This document shows positions 17,816-26,884 of a stretch of DNA of 64,000 bases, piece by piece; the stretch's first letter is position 1, and each line of letters starts with the position of its first letter. Source of the DNA: Acidimicrobiaceae bacterium (GTDB lineage Bacteria > Actinomycetota > Acidimicrobiia > Acidimicrobiales > Poriferisodalaceae); NCBI GenBank assembly GCA_026713105.1, contig JAPOPC010000064.1:62001-126000 (forward strand). The letters are read 5' to 3'. The notes below the pieces were generated by a model that saw nothing but the letters and a program-made list of their open reading frames with translations, made no database searches and was not told where the DNA came from. Made by a program: the position numbers and the translations under genes.

Positions 17816-18841
17816 CTACGCCGGCTTGCGCACGAGGACGAAGTACATCGGGGTGAAGATCCGCAGCCGGCCGGATTCTGCGAGGGCTGCGGCGGCGGTG
17901 TTCAGTATTCGCGCCGCTCCCGGAGTGCCGCGCGGAACGACCCGAAGGGCTTCGAGAACCCGCAGGAACTGGTAGGTCGCCGATCGCCCGACACGCGAGC
18001 TTCGGAGACCTGTCAGCGACAGCCTGGGGCCGGCCAAGGGCTGGTACCACGGGATCGAAGGCTCGGGGGCCTCAGCCATGTCGAGTGCTTCGAGCACCTC
18101 AAAACCGACCTTGTCCAGAGCGGTATCCACCTCGTGCAGCGAGACGATGTCCTGTAGCCCGCCACCGAGTTCGATGTCGTGCTTGAGCTGGCAGTGGTGC
18201 GGGTCGCCCACGTCGAATCGATCCGTGAGGCACCACTCGAACGATAAGAAGCAGCCTCCTGGCTTGAGCAGACGGAACGCCTCCGCGAAGACGTCGACGC
18301 GATCAGGCGCATGGCAGGTCGATTCGAACGCGTAGATGGCATCGAACGACTCGTCCGGTTCATCCACAGCGGTGAAGTCCGATTCGAGATAGGTCCCGAG
18401 CTGGCTCAGCCCTGCCGCCTCGGTGTAGGCGACGGCGCGTCTGATCTGGTAGGCGCTGATGTTGACTCCCACAATCTGCGATCCCGAGAAACGGGCGATT
18501 TCTCTCAGCGGGCCGCCGACGCCGCAGCCGAAGTCAGCGACGCGCATGCCGGGCCGCAGCCCGAGCTTGAGTGCAACGAAGTGCTCCTGACGCGCAATTG
18601 AAGCAGCACGGCTCTCGCCCGGAACCCGGGGGGCAAAGTGAAACGACTCACCCCAGCCGTACTCGTACAGATCGGTCGCAAGGTCGTAGTAGTTCTCCAC
18701 AAACGCCCGGTGATCGGTCGCTCGTCGATCTCGACCGTTGCGGCGCCCGAACTCGAAACTGCGTTCGTGCGCGCCGACGCTGGACTCGACATCGTCGGGA
18801 TCCAAGGATCGTTTGAGTATCTGTGAGAGCCGGGTTGGCAT
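17816..18841 (-). CDS. Sterol C-methyltransferase (SMT / Erg6-like)
   Basis: A 341-residue SAM methyltransferase with the hallmarks of sterol 24-C-methyltransferases. YEYGWGESFHFA (59-70) is the Erg6 signature. VADFGCGVGG (101-110) is SAM motif I in its Erg6 form and continues into PLREIARFSG and ISAYQIRRA. IPWYQPLAG and IFTPMYFVLVRKP mark the Sterol_MT_C domain at the end. It would add a methyl to a sterol side chain, or to a related isoprenoid, using SAM. No squalene epoxidase or cyclase gene is in the window, so the substrate could be de novo or acquired sterol. The start at 18841 lacks a clear ribosome site. It is the last gene of a three-gene minus-strand run. Confidence 0.88.
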   Translation of the reverse strand: MPTRLSQILKRSLDPDDVESSVGAHERSFEFGRRNGRDRRATDHRAFVENYYDLATDLYEYGWGESFHFAPRVPGESRAASIARQEHFVALKLGLRPGMRVADFGCGVGGPLREIARFSGSQIVGVNISAYQIRRAVAYTEAAGLSQLGTYLESDFTAVDEPDESFDAIYAFESTCHAPDRVDVFAEAFRLLKPGGCFLSFEWCLTDRFDVGDPHHCQLKHDIELGGGLQDIVSLHEVDTALDKVGFEVLEALDMAEAPEPSIPWYQPLAGPRLSLTGLRSSRVGRSATYQFLRVLEALRVVPRGTPGAARILNTAAAALAESGRLRIFTPMYFVLVRKPA

Positions 18842-18885
18842 GCGTGTCGAGGGGGTTCGATCCGTGATTCGGCGTGCCGCGGAGC

Positions 18886-20256
18886 CTAACTGTCCAGTGT
18901 GTGCAGCCTGATGTCGGGGTCGTAGGCGGCTGCTGCGAACCAGAACGTGTCGATGTGCTCGATGGGCTGAAGTTGGGTTCCCGCTAACGGGCCTTCGAGG
19001 GCCCGGCCGAGTATCGACCATGTCGTGCCGGTCTGATCGTCGGTGAATCCTCCTGGGCCGTCCGAGCTCGCAGCGTCGGGCACGCGCGTGAAGGTCAGCA
19101 CCTGGCCGTCCACCGATGGGTCGAATGCTCCGGTCGCGCCGACATCGCGGCCGAACGCGACCTGATCGTGCTGGATCGGCGTGGCGGTACCCGGCAGATG
19201 GAAGGCGACAACCTGCGAGCCGTCCAGATCCAGCGACAGCACGCCTTCGGACTGCAGCGTGTCGTGCTGCACCGCGACCGACTCGCCGCCGTAGCGGATG
19301 ACCAGCACGCGAGTCTGCGGCGGCAGCCTCGGATCGGGCACCCCGCCGAAGAAGATCGGATTGCCGTCGGGAGAGTCGTAGTTGACATAGGGATTGGTGC
19401 CGTATGAGCGCCCAAAGCCGCCGGGGCGCTTCAACACCAGGCCATTGGGGTGCTCGTTGAGGAACGTCTCGAAGGCCACGGTGGACATGGGGATCAATTC
19501 CAGCTGCGAACCGGTGAGGGCACCTGCGATGGCCTGGCCGGTGTAGTGGGCCCACAGGCTCTCGGTCTGGCGGTCGTACATGACCAGCGCAGAGTTGTAA
19601 AGCCGGCCCGAGGTGCCGAAGTCGAAGATGCGATCGCCGAGCTGCCGGTAGTACCCGATGGCGGTGTTGCACAGCGGGCAGTAGGTGATGGTGACGGGCT
19701 CGCCGCCGACGGTGTCATTGACGATCTCGTGCCAGAGCATCACCTGCACTGGGTAGGCGCGGGCGTCGCCGTTGAGCGTGAGCGTGACGACGGCCTCCTG
19801 GGGCTGCAGAGTTCCGACATCGGTGGCTCGTTCGAATTCCGGCCCGTCGATGGAAGGGATGCCGTCGGGCGGGGGTCCGCCGGACAGGACATCGAGCGGC
19901 GAGACCAGCGGCTCGGGCAGCAGCGGTGCAGTCATGCCATCGCGCAGCGCCGAGACGGTGGCCTCGCGCGGGCCGCCGGGGATCTGCGTGACCTTGACGT
20001 CGACGATCACCTCGGATGGCGTGGTCGTCGGGGGGGCGGTGACCGTCGTTGCCGGTGCGGTGTCGGCGCTCGCTGCGCTCGTCACACTTGAGACAGCGGT
20101 ATCCGGCGCCGGCTGCTCGTCGTTCGACGAGGTGTCGGCGCACCCCAGTGCGACGAGCAAGAGCGCCGCCGCCAGCAGCGCCGGAATGCCAACAGCGGCA
20201 AGTCGTCGTGCCGGCGCGGACTTCAGCCGGAACCGATGCCACTGCCGTGGAGCCAT
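18886..20256 (-). CDS. DUF3179 domain-containing lipoprotein
   Basis: A 456-residue secreted lipoprotein. The signal ends LLLVALGC with Cys39, followed by a Thr/Ala/Pro-rich linker. The DUF3179 domain follows, recognisable from AYPVQVMLWHEIVNDTVGG, ITYCPLCNTAIGYYR and FGTSGRLYNSALVMYDR. The CPLC pair could bind metal or form a disulfide. The biochemical function of the family is unknown. The gene starts 36 bp after the membrane-protein gene and ends 44 bp before the SMT gene, so the three may form one operon. Confidence 0.9.
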   Translation of the reverse strand: MAPRQWHRFRLKSAPARRLAAVGIPALLAAALLLVALGCADTSSNDEQPAPDTAVSSVTSAASADTAPATTVTAPPTTTPSEVIVDVKVTQIPGGPREATVSALRDGMTAPLLPEPLVSPLDVLSGGPPPDGIPSIDGPEFERATDVGTLQPQEAVVTLTLNGDARAYPVQVMLWHEIVNDTVGGEPVTITYCPLCNTAIGYYRQLGDRIFDFGTSGRLYNSALVMYDRQTESLWAHYTGQAIAGALTGSQLELIPMSTVAFETFLNEHPNGLVLKRPGGFGRSYGTNPYVNYDSPDGNPIFFGGVPDPRLPPQTRVLVIRYGGESVAVQHDTLQSEGVLSLDLDGSQVVAFHLPGTATPIQHDQVAFGRDVGATGAFDPSVDGQVLTFTRVPDAASSDGPGGFTDDQTGTTWSILGRALEGPLAGTQLQPIEHIDTFWFAAAAYDPDIRLHTLDS

Positions 20257-20292
20257 CGTGCGACGCTACTCCGGCAGTCCGCGCCACCATGT

Positions 20293-22110
20293 TCACAAGC
20301 CGATACATCTGCGCCCAGGCAGATGCCACAGAGCCCAAGAGGCGGCGGGCTCGTCGACGAGGTGCCGGGCATTCCTGCACCGCTGCGCAAGATCGTCGTC
20401 GGCAATGACCAACTCCGAACAGGACGTGCTGCCGTCATTCAGGCGGACTCGTTCGTGTGCTATCTCGGGGACTTCCAAGCGGTACAGCCACAGCGCATAG
20501 TCCGGCATCGATGTTCGGTCGTGAGCGAGGCAGTCCAGATTGGCGAAATCGGCGGCGTCGGCAACTGCATGGGCTGCGGTGACCTGGTTGCGTGCAACGT
20601 TGCCGACATCGGCGAGATGGCGGTGATTCAGCACGGTCGCTGCCGCCCCGAGCCCGACGGCTGCCGCGACGAGTGCAATGACGGCGCCGGATGCCAGGTA
20701 TCGGCGCGGCGGTTTCCCGGACGCTGCCGACTCCGGCGGTGGGGCTGCCACGTGGTCTCGAGCAACGCCTCCGCAGCGCACCCCGGCCGCGGCTGCCAGC
20801 ACGCCGACAAGGGTCACGCCGAGCGCAACCACTGCAACCAGGGACAATCGCTCGTCCAGCCAGACCCACGCCGGGCTGAATGACAGGGTCATGATGCGGC
20901 GGGGAGCTGCGTCATAGGAGCCCGCGATGCCCACGACCACGGCGCAGGCGACCAGCGGTACCGCTGTGCTCACCGCCAGCACTGTCGAGTCAGGGCGTTG
21001 CCTCGCAGATCGTGTTGCCAACCAACCGAGCGCCACGATGGCAAGCGGCACCGCCCACGGGTCGAGATAGCGCCCGTAGAGCAGCGCGTCCGCGCGCTCG
21101 CTGCCGGTCAGCGTCCAACCGCCAACCAGCACGGTCCCGACCGCGCCGAGGGCCAGGAAGATTCCCGCGAACGCAAGCGGATCGCCCCCGCCCGAGCCGC
21201 TGTGCGAGCCTTCGCTTGTGCCTGCCCGCTGCTGGCGGATCAGCCGGGCCGTCCTGATGGCGAAGCCAAAGCCCACGACCAAGCCCAGCAGTCCGAGCCC
21301 GACCGTTCCGGCGCCCAAGGCCAGCAGCTGGCCAGACACCGTGGCGATCGGTTCGAGGCCACGGTCAAGCTGCGCTGCTTCGCTGAGCCGCGCTCCCGGC
21401 CACGTATCGGTGAGCAGCAGCGCCATGGTCGTCGCTGTTGCGCCGATCAGCAACCCGCCGCCGAGAGCGATCCAGGCACGGCGGCCGATGCGGCACGCCG
21501 CTGCCGTCACGACGAGGGCGACCACCAGCACGACCGTCCTGGCGTGGAGCGACACCGCCAGCGTGGCCAGCAGTCCTGCACTGCCCCAGATCCGCCATGC
21601 GGCGGTTCCGAGCTGAGTTGCGACGGCGACCGCTGTGGCGACCCCGAGCACCGCCAATCCGAGCAGCGTCTCGGGCCACGCGATGCGCGAAGCGCTCGAC
21701 AGCGACGGATGTACCGCTGCGATGAGCCCTGCTGCACCTGCCACCCACCAGCGTCGGGACAGGATCATTCCCAGACGCCCCGCAACGAAGACCGCTGCAG
21801 CTGCCGCCAGCGAATTCACGATCAGAGCGAGCTGGTGCACCGCCTCGCCCTGGACACTCAGCAGCGAGACCCCAGACAGCGCCACGAGCGGTGCAAGCAA
21901 TAGTCCGTAGCCGGGCTGGAACGGAATGCTCTCGGGCGCGAGCCCGTCGCCGCCAACCCATTGGGCGATGCCCAGATAGGCCGGGACGTCAGGTACCGCT
22001 ACCGGCCCGCCCGCTGTCATCGCCGTGATCAGGTGTCCCGAGAGCACGGCTGCCAGCACGCCCGTTCCCACGGAGAACCACGCGAGTGCTCGCGGCATGT
22101 CACGCTGCAT
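20293..22110 (-). CDS. Polytopic membrane protein, possibly GT-C glycosyltransferase-like
   Basis: 605 residues with about ten hydrophobic segments and a C-terminal extracytoplasmic part holding several Cys. The layout is TM1 at the N-terminus, then a loop with PDVPAYLGIAQWVGG and FQPGYGLLLAPLVAL, then many TMs. This resembles GT-C-fold (Dol-P-mannosyltransferase-type) integral enzymes, which use polyprenyl-phosphate sugars. No diagnostic DE or DD motif could be fixed with confidence, so the function remains unassigned. An alternative start is the ATG at 22098. It leads the run into the DUF3179 lipoprotein and the SMT. Confidence 0.75.
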   Translation of the reverse strand: MQRDMPRALAWFSVGTGVLAAVLSGHLITAMTAGGPVAVPDVPAYLGIAQWVGGDGLAPESIPFQPGYGLLLAPLVALSGVSLLSVQGEAVHQLALIVNSLAAAAAVFVAGRLGMILSRRWWVAGAAGLIAAVHPSLSSASRIAWPETLLGLAVLGVATAVAVATQLGTAAWRIWGSAGLLATLAVSLHARTVVLVVALVVTAAACRIGRRAWIALGGGLLIGATATTMALLLTDTWPGARLSEAAQLDRGLEPIATVSGQLLALGAGTVGLGLLGLVVGFGFAIRTARLIRQQRAGTSEGSHSGSGGGDPLAFAGIFLALGAVGTVLVGGWTLTGSERADALLYGRYLDPWAVPLAIVALGWLATRSARQRPDSTVLAVSTAVPLVACAVVVGIAGSYDAAPRRIMTLSFSPAWVWLDERLSLVAVVALGVTLVGVLAAAAGVRCGGVARDHVAAPPPESAASGKPPRRYLASGAVIALVAAAVGLGAAATVLNHRHLADVGNVARNQVTAAHAVADAADFANLDCLAHDRTSMPDYALWLYRLEVPEIAHERVRLNDGSTSCSELVIADDDLAQRCRNARHLVDEPAASWALWHLPGRRCIGL

Positions 22111-22267
22111 GTCGTTGCGAAGGCTGTCACACCCGGGCGAGGTGGCGGCCCGGCAACGTGTCGCGCGCCTCCCCTAACATCGAACGGGGCAGAGCGGTCG
22201 GTCGGCGTGGCAAGCACCCGACAGGCTCGGCGACCCAGCGCGAAGCGCACGCACGGAGGTCAGAACC

Positions 22268-24187
22268 ATGGCAGCAGGCCAGACGGCAGAGGATGTGGGC
22301 ATGCGTCCAGCGATCAGCATCGACTCCGATACGGGTCGCAAGGTCTTCAACACCCGGGCGGCGAAGGCATCGGAGAAGATCGCCGGCAAGGGCTACTCGG
22401 TGACAGCCGATGAGCACCTCAAGGAGCTGCCGCCTCCCCCGCCTGGTGCCGTGTTCAATGCCGAGGAGCAGGCCAAGTACCGGGACTTCAAAGAACGACG
22501 CCGGGGCGCGGCGGACTACATGGCGATGGAGGGCGAGTTCAAGCGTTACCTCGACGACGTGTATTCGGAGCCGCCGATCGAGCGTGAGGCGCTCGACGAC
22601 GAATGCGAGGTGTTGGTGATCGGGGCAGGGTTCGCCGGGCTGTTGCTGTGGCACAAGCTCAGCAACGCCGGCTTCACCGACGTGCGCTTCTGCGAGAAGG
22701 GCGGCGACGTCGGCGGCACCTGGTACTGGAACCGCTACCCGGGCATCGCCTGCGACGTGGAGTCCTACAGCTACCTGCCGCTGCTGGAGGAGATGGGCTA
22801 CATCCCCTCGATGAAGTTCGCGTCGGGCTTCGAGATCCTCGAGTACTGCCAGTCGATGGCCGACAAGTTCGGCTTCTACGACCACTGCCTGTTCCACACC
22901 ACGGTGGATTCGACAGTGTGGGACGAGCAGACCGGCCGCTGGACCGTCTACACCGACCGCGGCGATGCCATGAAGGCCCGCTACGTCATCCTGGCCAACG
23001 GCATCCTGACCAGCCCGAAGCTGGCCCGCATCGACGGCATGGCCAGCTTTGAGGGAGAGTCGTTCCACACGTCACGCTGGGACTACAACATCGATCTCGA
23101 AGGCAAGCGGGTCGGCATCATCGGCACCGGTGCCACGGCGGTGCAGGTCATTCCCGAGATCGCCAAGGTGGTCGGCGAGCTGTACGTGTTCCAGCGGACG
23201 CCTTCGTCGATCGACGTGCGCGACCAGCGGGCCACCGACCCTGAAGAGATCGCCGAGTGGTCGAAGGAGCCTGGCTGGGCGCGGGCCCGGCGCAAGCGCT
23301 TCTCGCGCATTTCCTCGGGCCGCACTGCCATCAAGGCCAACGACGACTACCTCGCCGGCCGGGTGGCGGACTTCAAGGAGCGCAAGCAGCACGAGCGCAA
23401 GCTGTCGCCCACCGAGCTGGTGCAAAAGCAGCTCAACACGAACTTCCGGATCATGGAGCAGATCCGCGCCCGGGTGGACGCGATCGTGGAGGACCCAAAG
23501 ACTGCCGAGGCGCTGAAGCCGTACTACCCGTACGGCTGCAAGCGACCGACGTTCCACGACGAGTACCTGCCCACGTTCAACCTGCCGCACGTGCACCTCG
23601 TGGACACCGCACCGATGGGAGTGCAGGAGATCAACGAGCGAGGCGTCGTGCACGAGGGCATCGAGTACCCCCTCGACGTGCTCATCTACGCCACCGGGTT
23701 CCAGTGGATGGCAACCTCGACGTTCAACATGATCGAGGGCCGCGACGGCGTGACGCTGAGCGAGAAGTGGCAGACCCAGGGCACCCGGACGTTCCTCGGC
23801 CTGCACAGCCATGGGTTCCCGAACCTGTTCATCGTGTCGGGCCCCCAAGGCGGCGGCGGCAGCTTCAACTTCACCGACGCCATCGACACCCACGGCGACT
23901 ACATCATCTGGATGCTGACCGAGATGCGGGACAAAGCGCTCAACGTGGTCGACATCACCGAAGACGCAGAGGTGTCCTACGCAGAGCACTGCCGGGTGGC
24001 CGACATCACCACCGCTCCGCTGCGCGACTGCCTGTCGTATTACAACGGGCACGGCGATGCCCAGCCCGGCAGCTTGGCGTACTACGGCGGCGGCTACTGG
24101 CACAAGTTCCGGATCGCCGCCCAGGAATCGCTCGACCCGTATCTGTTCGAGTTCAAATCGGAACGGGTGGCCCAACCCGCCGGCTAG
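22268..24187 (+). CDS. Flavoprotein monooxygenase, type I Baeyer-Villiger (BVMO) family
   Basis: A 639-residue FAD/NADPH enzyme that inserts oxygen next to a carbonyl. The FAD motif is GAGFAG (119-124). The first BVMO fingerprint is GGTWYWNRYPGIACD (149-163). The second, FEGESFHTSRWD (261-272), fits FxGxxxHTxxW. The NADPH Rossmann motif GTGATA follows at 286. About 110 residues precede the FAD domain, as in cyclododecanone- and steroid-type BVMOs with long N-terminal extensions. GGAGGT eight bases before the ATG fixes the start. The substrate is unknown; a steroid or terpenoid ketone is possible given the SMT nearby, but this is speculation. Confidence 0.93.
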   Translation: MAAGQTAEDVGMRPAISIDSDTGRKVFNTRAAKASEKIAGKGYSVTADEHLKELPPPPPGAVFNAEEQAKYRDFKERRRGAADYMAMEGEFKRYLDDVYSEPPIEREALDDECEVLVIGAGFAGLLLWHKLSNAGFTDVRFCEKGGDVGGTWYWNRYPGIACDVESYSYLPLLEEMGYIPSMKFASGFEILEYCQSMADKFGFYDHCLFHTTVDSTVWDEQTGRWTVYTDRGDAMKARYVILANGILTSPKLARIDGMASFEGESFHTSRWDYNIDLEGKRVGIIGTGATAVQVIPEIAKVVGELYVFQRTPSSIDVRDQRATDPEEIAEWSKEPGWARARRKRFSRISSGRTAIKANDDYLAGRVADFKERKQHERKLSPTELVQKQLNTNFRIMEQIRARVDAIVEDPKTAEALKPYYPYGCKRPTFHDEYLPTFNLPHVHLVDTAPMGVQEINERGVVHEGIEYPLDVLIYATGFQWMATSTFNMIEGRDGVTLSEKWQTQGTRTFLGLHSHGFPNLFIVSGPQGGGGSFNFTDAIDTHGDYIIWMLTEMRDKALNVVDITEDAEVSYAEHCRVADITTAPLRDCLSYYNGHGDAQPGSLAYYGGGYWHKFRIAAQESLDPYLFEFKSERVAQPAG

Positions 24188-24218
24188 CCCGGCGCGGCTG
24201 CCGGCGCAGCAGCGCGGG

Positions 24219-25034
24219 TCAGCGGTTGGACCACTTCACCTGGCGGCGTTCGAGGAACGACGCCATGGCCTCTTTGCTGTCCTCGGTGAGCGAGGACATG
24301 ATCTGGGTGCGGTTCTCGAGGTCGATGCCGGCGCGCAGGCTGCCGATCTCGAGGTTCGACCACATGACTTCCTTGGTCATCCACACGCCGAATGGACTGT
24401 TCGCGGCGATTTCGGCGGCGACGCCCAAGCAGGTGTCCATAAGGTCGTCGTCGGGGACCACCGCGCTGACGAGCCCGATCCGGTCGGCTTCAGCAGCGTC
24501 GATAACCCGGCCGGTGAGCAGCAGCTCCCACGCCCGCGAGGCGCCGATGAGGCGCGGCAGCATCCAACTCACACCGATGTCGCAGCCCGAGATGCCGAGC
24601 CGTACGAAAGCCGTGCCGAACTTGGCGTTCTCGGCGCAGTAACGAATGTCAGCGGCGCAGGCCATGGCAAATCCGCCGCCTGCAGCTGCGCCGTTGATTG
24701 CTGCGATGATCGGCTGGCGCACGTCGCGCATGTGGTGGACCAATTCGGCGATCTCCTGTTGGACGGCCATGCCGCGCTGGGGGCCACCGTGCTCCTCGGT
24801 ACCCGGCACAGTGCCGTAGCCGGTCAGGTCCAGCCCGGCACAGAAGCCCCGGCCGGCGCCCGTGAGCACGATGGCGCGGGCGTCGTAGTCGGCGTCGACG
24901 GCGCTCAGCGCGTCGTGCAGTTCGCTGACGAGTCCGTGAGTGATCGCATTGAGCCGTTCGGGCCGGTTCAGTGCGATACGGGTGACGCCGTCTGCTGGTG
25001 AATCGATGGCGAGGTTCTCGTAGCCGTCTGACAT
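24219..25034 (-). CDS. Enoyl-CoA hydratase/isomerase (crotonase)-fold protein lacking the hydratase glutamates
   Basis: A 271-residue crotonase-superfamily protein: RIALNRPERLNAIT, oxyanion-hole segments AGRGFCAGLDL and GAAAGGGFAMACAADIR, then FVRLGISGCDIGVSWMLPRLIGA. Aligned with rat mitochondrial ECH, both catalytic Glu positions are lost: GGGCE is GGGFA, and QPE is TAF. It is therefore unlikely to be a standard hydratase; an isomerase, hydrolase or other CoA chemistry fits better. The Asp in SGCDIGVS is a candidate catalytic residue. The start MSDGYENL at 25034 is chosen over a long upstream open frame without family similarity. It converges on the BVMO gene. Confidence 0.88.
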   Translation of the reverse strand: MSDGYENLAIDSPADGVTRIALNRPERLNAITHGLVSELHDALSAVDADYDARAIVLTGAGRGFCAGLDLTGYGTVPGTEEHGGPQRGMAVQQEIAELVHHMRDVRQPIIAAINGAAAGGGFAMACAADIRYCAENAKFGTAFVRLGISGCDIGVSWMLPRLIGASRAWELLLTGRVIDAAEADRIGLVSAVVPDDDLMDTCLGVAAEIAANSPFGVWMTKEVMWSNLEIGSLRAGIDLENRTQIMSSLTEDSKEAMASFLERRQVKWSNR

Positions 25035-25269
25035 TTCTGCGCGTCCTCTCGCTGGTCCTTGCTGACAGTGATCGGGCAGCGACAGCACAGTAGCGAGCAC
25101 GGTCTGGGCACTCTCGATGGGATCCGGTCGGGTCTGCGCGGGTCGTGGCTTCGGGTTCGTCGATTCTGATCGGCGGCGTTGATCAGAACGCCGCCGAGTG
25201 TGATGGCTGGCGACCGACTCGGGGCAATACCGGTCGCGTGCACGCCGCGCCGATGCCGTCGCCCAGAAT

Positions 25270-26826
25270 GTGCCGATGGCTGGTGGGGACCGCAGCGTGC
25301 GTGGAGGGCGACGGGGGCGCTCGAGGCGGGTCGCGGCGCGCACCGCCGGTCCTGCGCCGTCGGTGATCGGCACGACGCCGCGCCGGCATATCCCCGTCTA
25401 TGAGCTTCTGGATGACGATGCGCTGTCGCAGCTCGAGGCGCACACCGACTGGATCCTGTCCGAGATCGGGGTCGAGTTCCGTGGCGACGACGAGGCGCTG
25501 GAACTGTTCCGATCCGCGGGGGCGCAGGTGGACGGCGTGCGGGTGCGATTCGAGCCCGGCCTGGCCCGCCAGCTGTGCTCGACGGCGCCGGGGCGCTTTT
25601 CCATGTGGGGCCGCGACGGTCGGCGTATCGAGATCGGCGGCGATCACGTGCTCTTCACGCCTACGTACGGCCCGCCGTTCGTGACCGACCTTGATGGCGG
25701 TCGGCGCTATGCCACCATCGCCGACTTCCGGAACTTCGTGCAGCTGACCTGGATGTCGCCGTGGCTGGCCCACGGGAGCGGCACGGTGTGCGAACCCGTC
25801 GATGTCCCGGTCAACAAGCGACACCTCGACATGGTGGACGCCCACCTGCGCTATTCGGCCAAACCATTCATGGGAGCGGTGACGGCACCAGAGCGCGCCG
25901 AGGACTCGATCGCGATGGCCCAGATCGTGTTCGGAGCGGAGTACATGGAGACGCACTGCGTCATCCAGGGCAATGTGAACGTGAACTCGCCGCTGGTGTG
26001 GGACAACACGATGAGCGGCGCCCTGAAGGCGTACGCCCGGGCGAACCAGGGCTGCCTGATCTCACCGTTCATCATCGGCGGGGGCATGGGACCGGTGACT
26101 CAGCCGGCGCTGATCGCGCAAGCACACGCCGAAGCCATGACTGGAATCGCCCTCACCCAGCTGGTGCGGCCCGGCTCGCCGATGATCTACGGAAACTTTC
26201 TGACCACCATGGATCTCCGCTCGGGCGCGCCGACGTTCGGGACCGCCGAGTCGTCGCTGGCCACCTATGCCGTCGGCCAGCTCGCCCGACGGCTCGGCCT
26301 GCCCTTCCGCTGTGGCGGCCACTACACAGCTTCGAAGATCGCGGATGCCCAAGCCATGCAGGAATCGGCTGATGCGATGACGCCGGGGCTGCTGGCCGGC
26401 GCGAACTTCATACTGCAGGCAGCCGGGTGGCTGGAGGGCGGGCTGACGCTCGGATACGAGAAATTCGTGATGGATGCCGACCGCTGCGGCATGCTGCACC
26501 GCCTGCTGGAAGGCCTTGCCATCGACGACAACGAGCTCGGGTCGTCGGCGTTCAACGAAGCCGGACCGGGTGGCAACTATCTGGCGACGGCCCACACCAT
26601 GGCCAACTTCGAGTCGGCGAACTTCGAGGCTGCCTTGTGCGACACCCGCTCGTTCGAGCAATGGTCCGAAGAGGGCAGCCTCGACATGGCCCAGCGTGCA
26701 AACCGGCAGTGGAAGCAGACGCTGGCCGACTACGAGCCGCCCCCGCCCCTCGATCCGGCCGTCGACCGTGAACTGCAAGCCCTCGTCACCGATCGCAAAG
26801 CAGCCGTCCCCGACGCCTGGTACTGA
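25270..26826 (+). CDS. Trimethylamine methyltransferase (MttB) family protein, non-pyrrolysine
   Basis: About 518 residues (GTG at 25270 or ATG at 25276). The family is recognised from HTDWILSEIGVEFRGDDEAL at the start of the barrel, SPFIIGGGMGPVTQPALIAQ, GSPMIYGNFLTTMDLRSGAP and the C-terminal FNEAGPGGNYLATAHT. The frame is read through without an internal TAG. It therefore belongs to the non-Pyl branch, whose studied members demethylate glycine betaine, carnitine or proline betaine onto a corrinoid protein. No corrinoid protein or reactivation gene is adjacent. A basic 30-residue N-terminal extension precedes the domain. Confidence 0.88.
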   Translation: MPMAGGDRSVRGGRRGRSRRVAARTAGPAPSVIGTTPRRHIPVYELLDDDALSQLEAHTDWILSEIGVEFRGDDEALELFRSAGAQVDGVRVRFEPGLARQLCSTAPGRFSMWGRDGRRIEIGGDHVLFTPTYGPPFVTDLDGGRRYATIADFRNFVQLTWMSPWLAHGSGTVCEPVDVPVNKRHLDMVDAHLRYSAKPFMGAVTAPERAEDSIAMAQIVFGAEYMETHCVIQGNVNVNSPLVWDNTMSGALKAYARANQGCLISPFIIGGGMGPVTQPALIAQAHAEAMTGIALTQLVRPGSPMIYGNFLTTMDLRSGAPTFGTAESSLATYAVGQLARRLGLPFRCGGHYTASKIADAQAMQESADAMTPGLLAGANFILQAAGWLEGGLTLGYEKFVMDADRCGMLHRLLEGLAIDDNELGSSAFNEAGPGGNYLATAHTMANFESANFEAALCDTRSFEQWSEEGSLDMAQRANRQWKQTLADYEPPPPLDPAVDRELQALVTDRKAAVPDAWY

Positions 26827-26884
26827 GCTCGGATGGCGTCACAAGCGTCGAACTAACTTCCCGCTTTGAGACGAGGAGTACGCG

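Noticed and set aside
18841-18885. GGTTCGATCC-like T-loop sequence suggesting a tRNA
   Set aside because: No matching acceptor stem, anticodon arm or CCA-side pairing around it.
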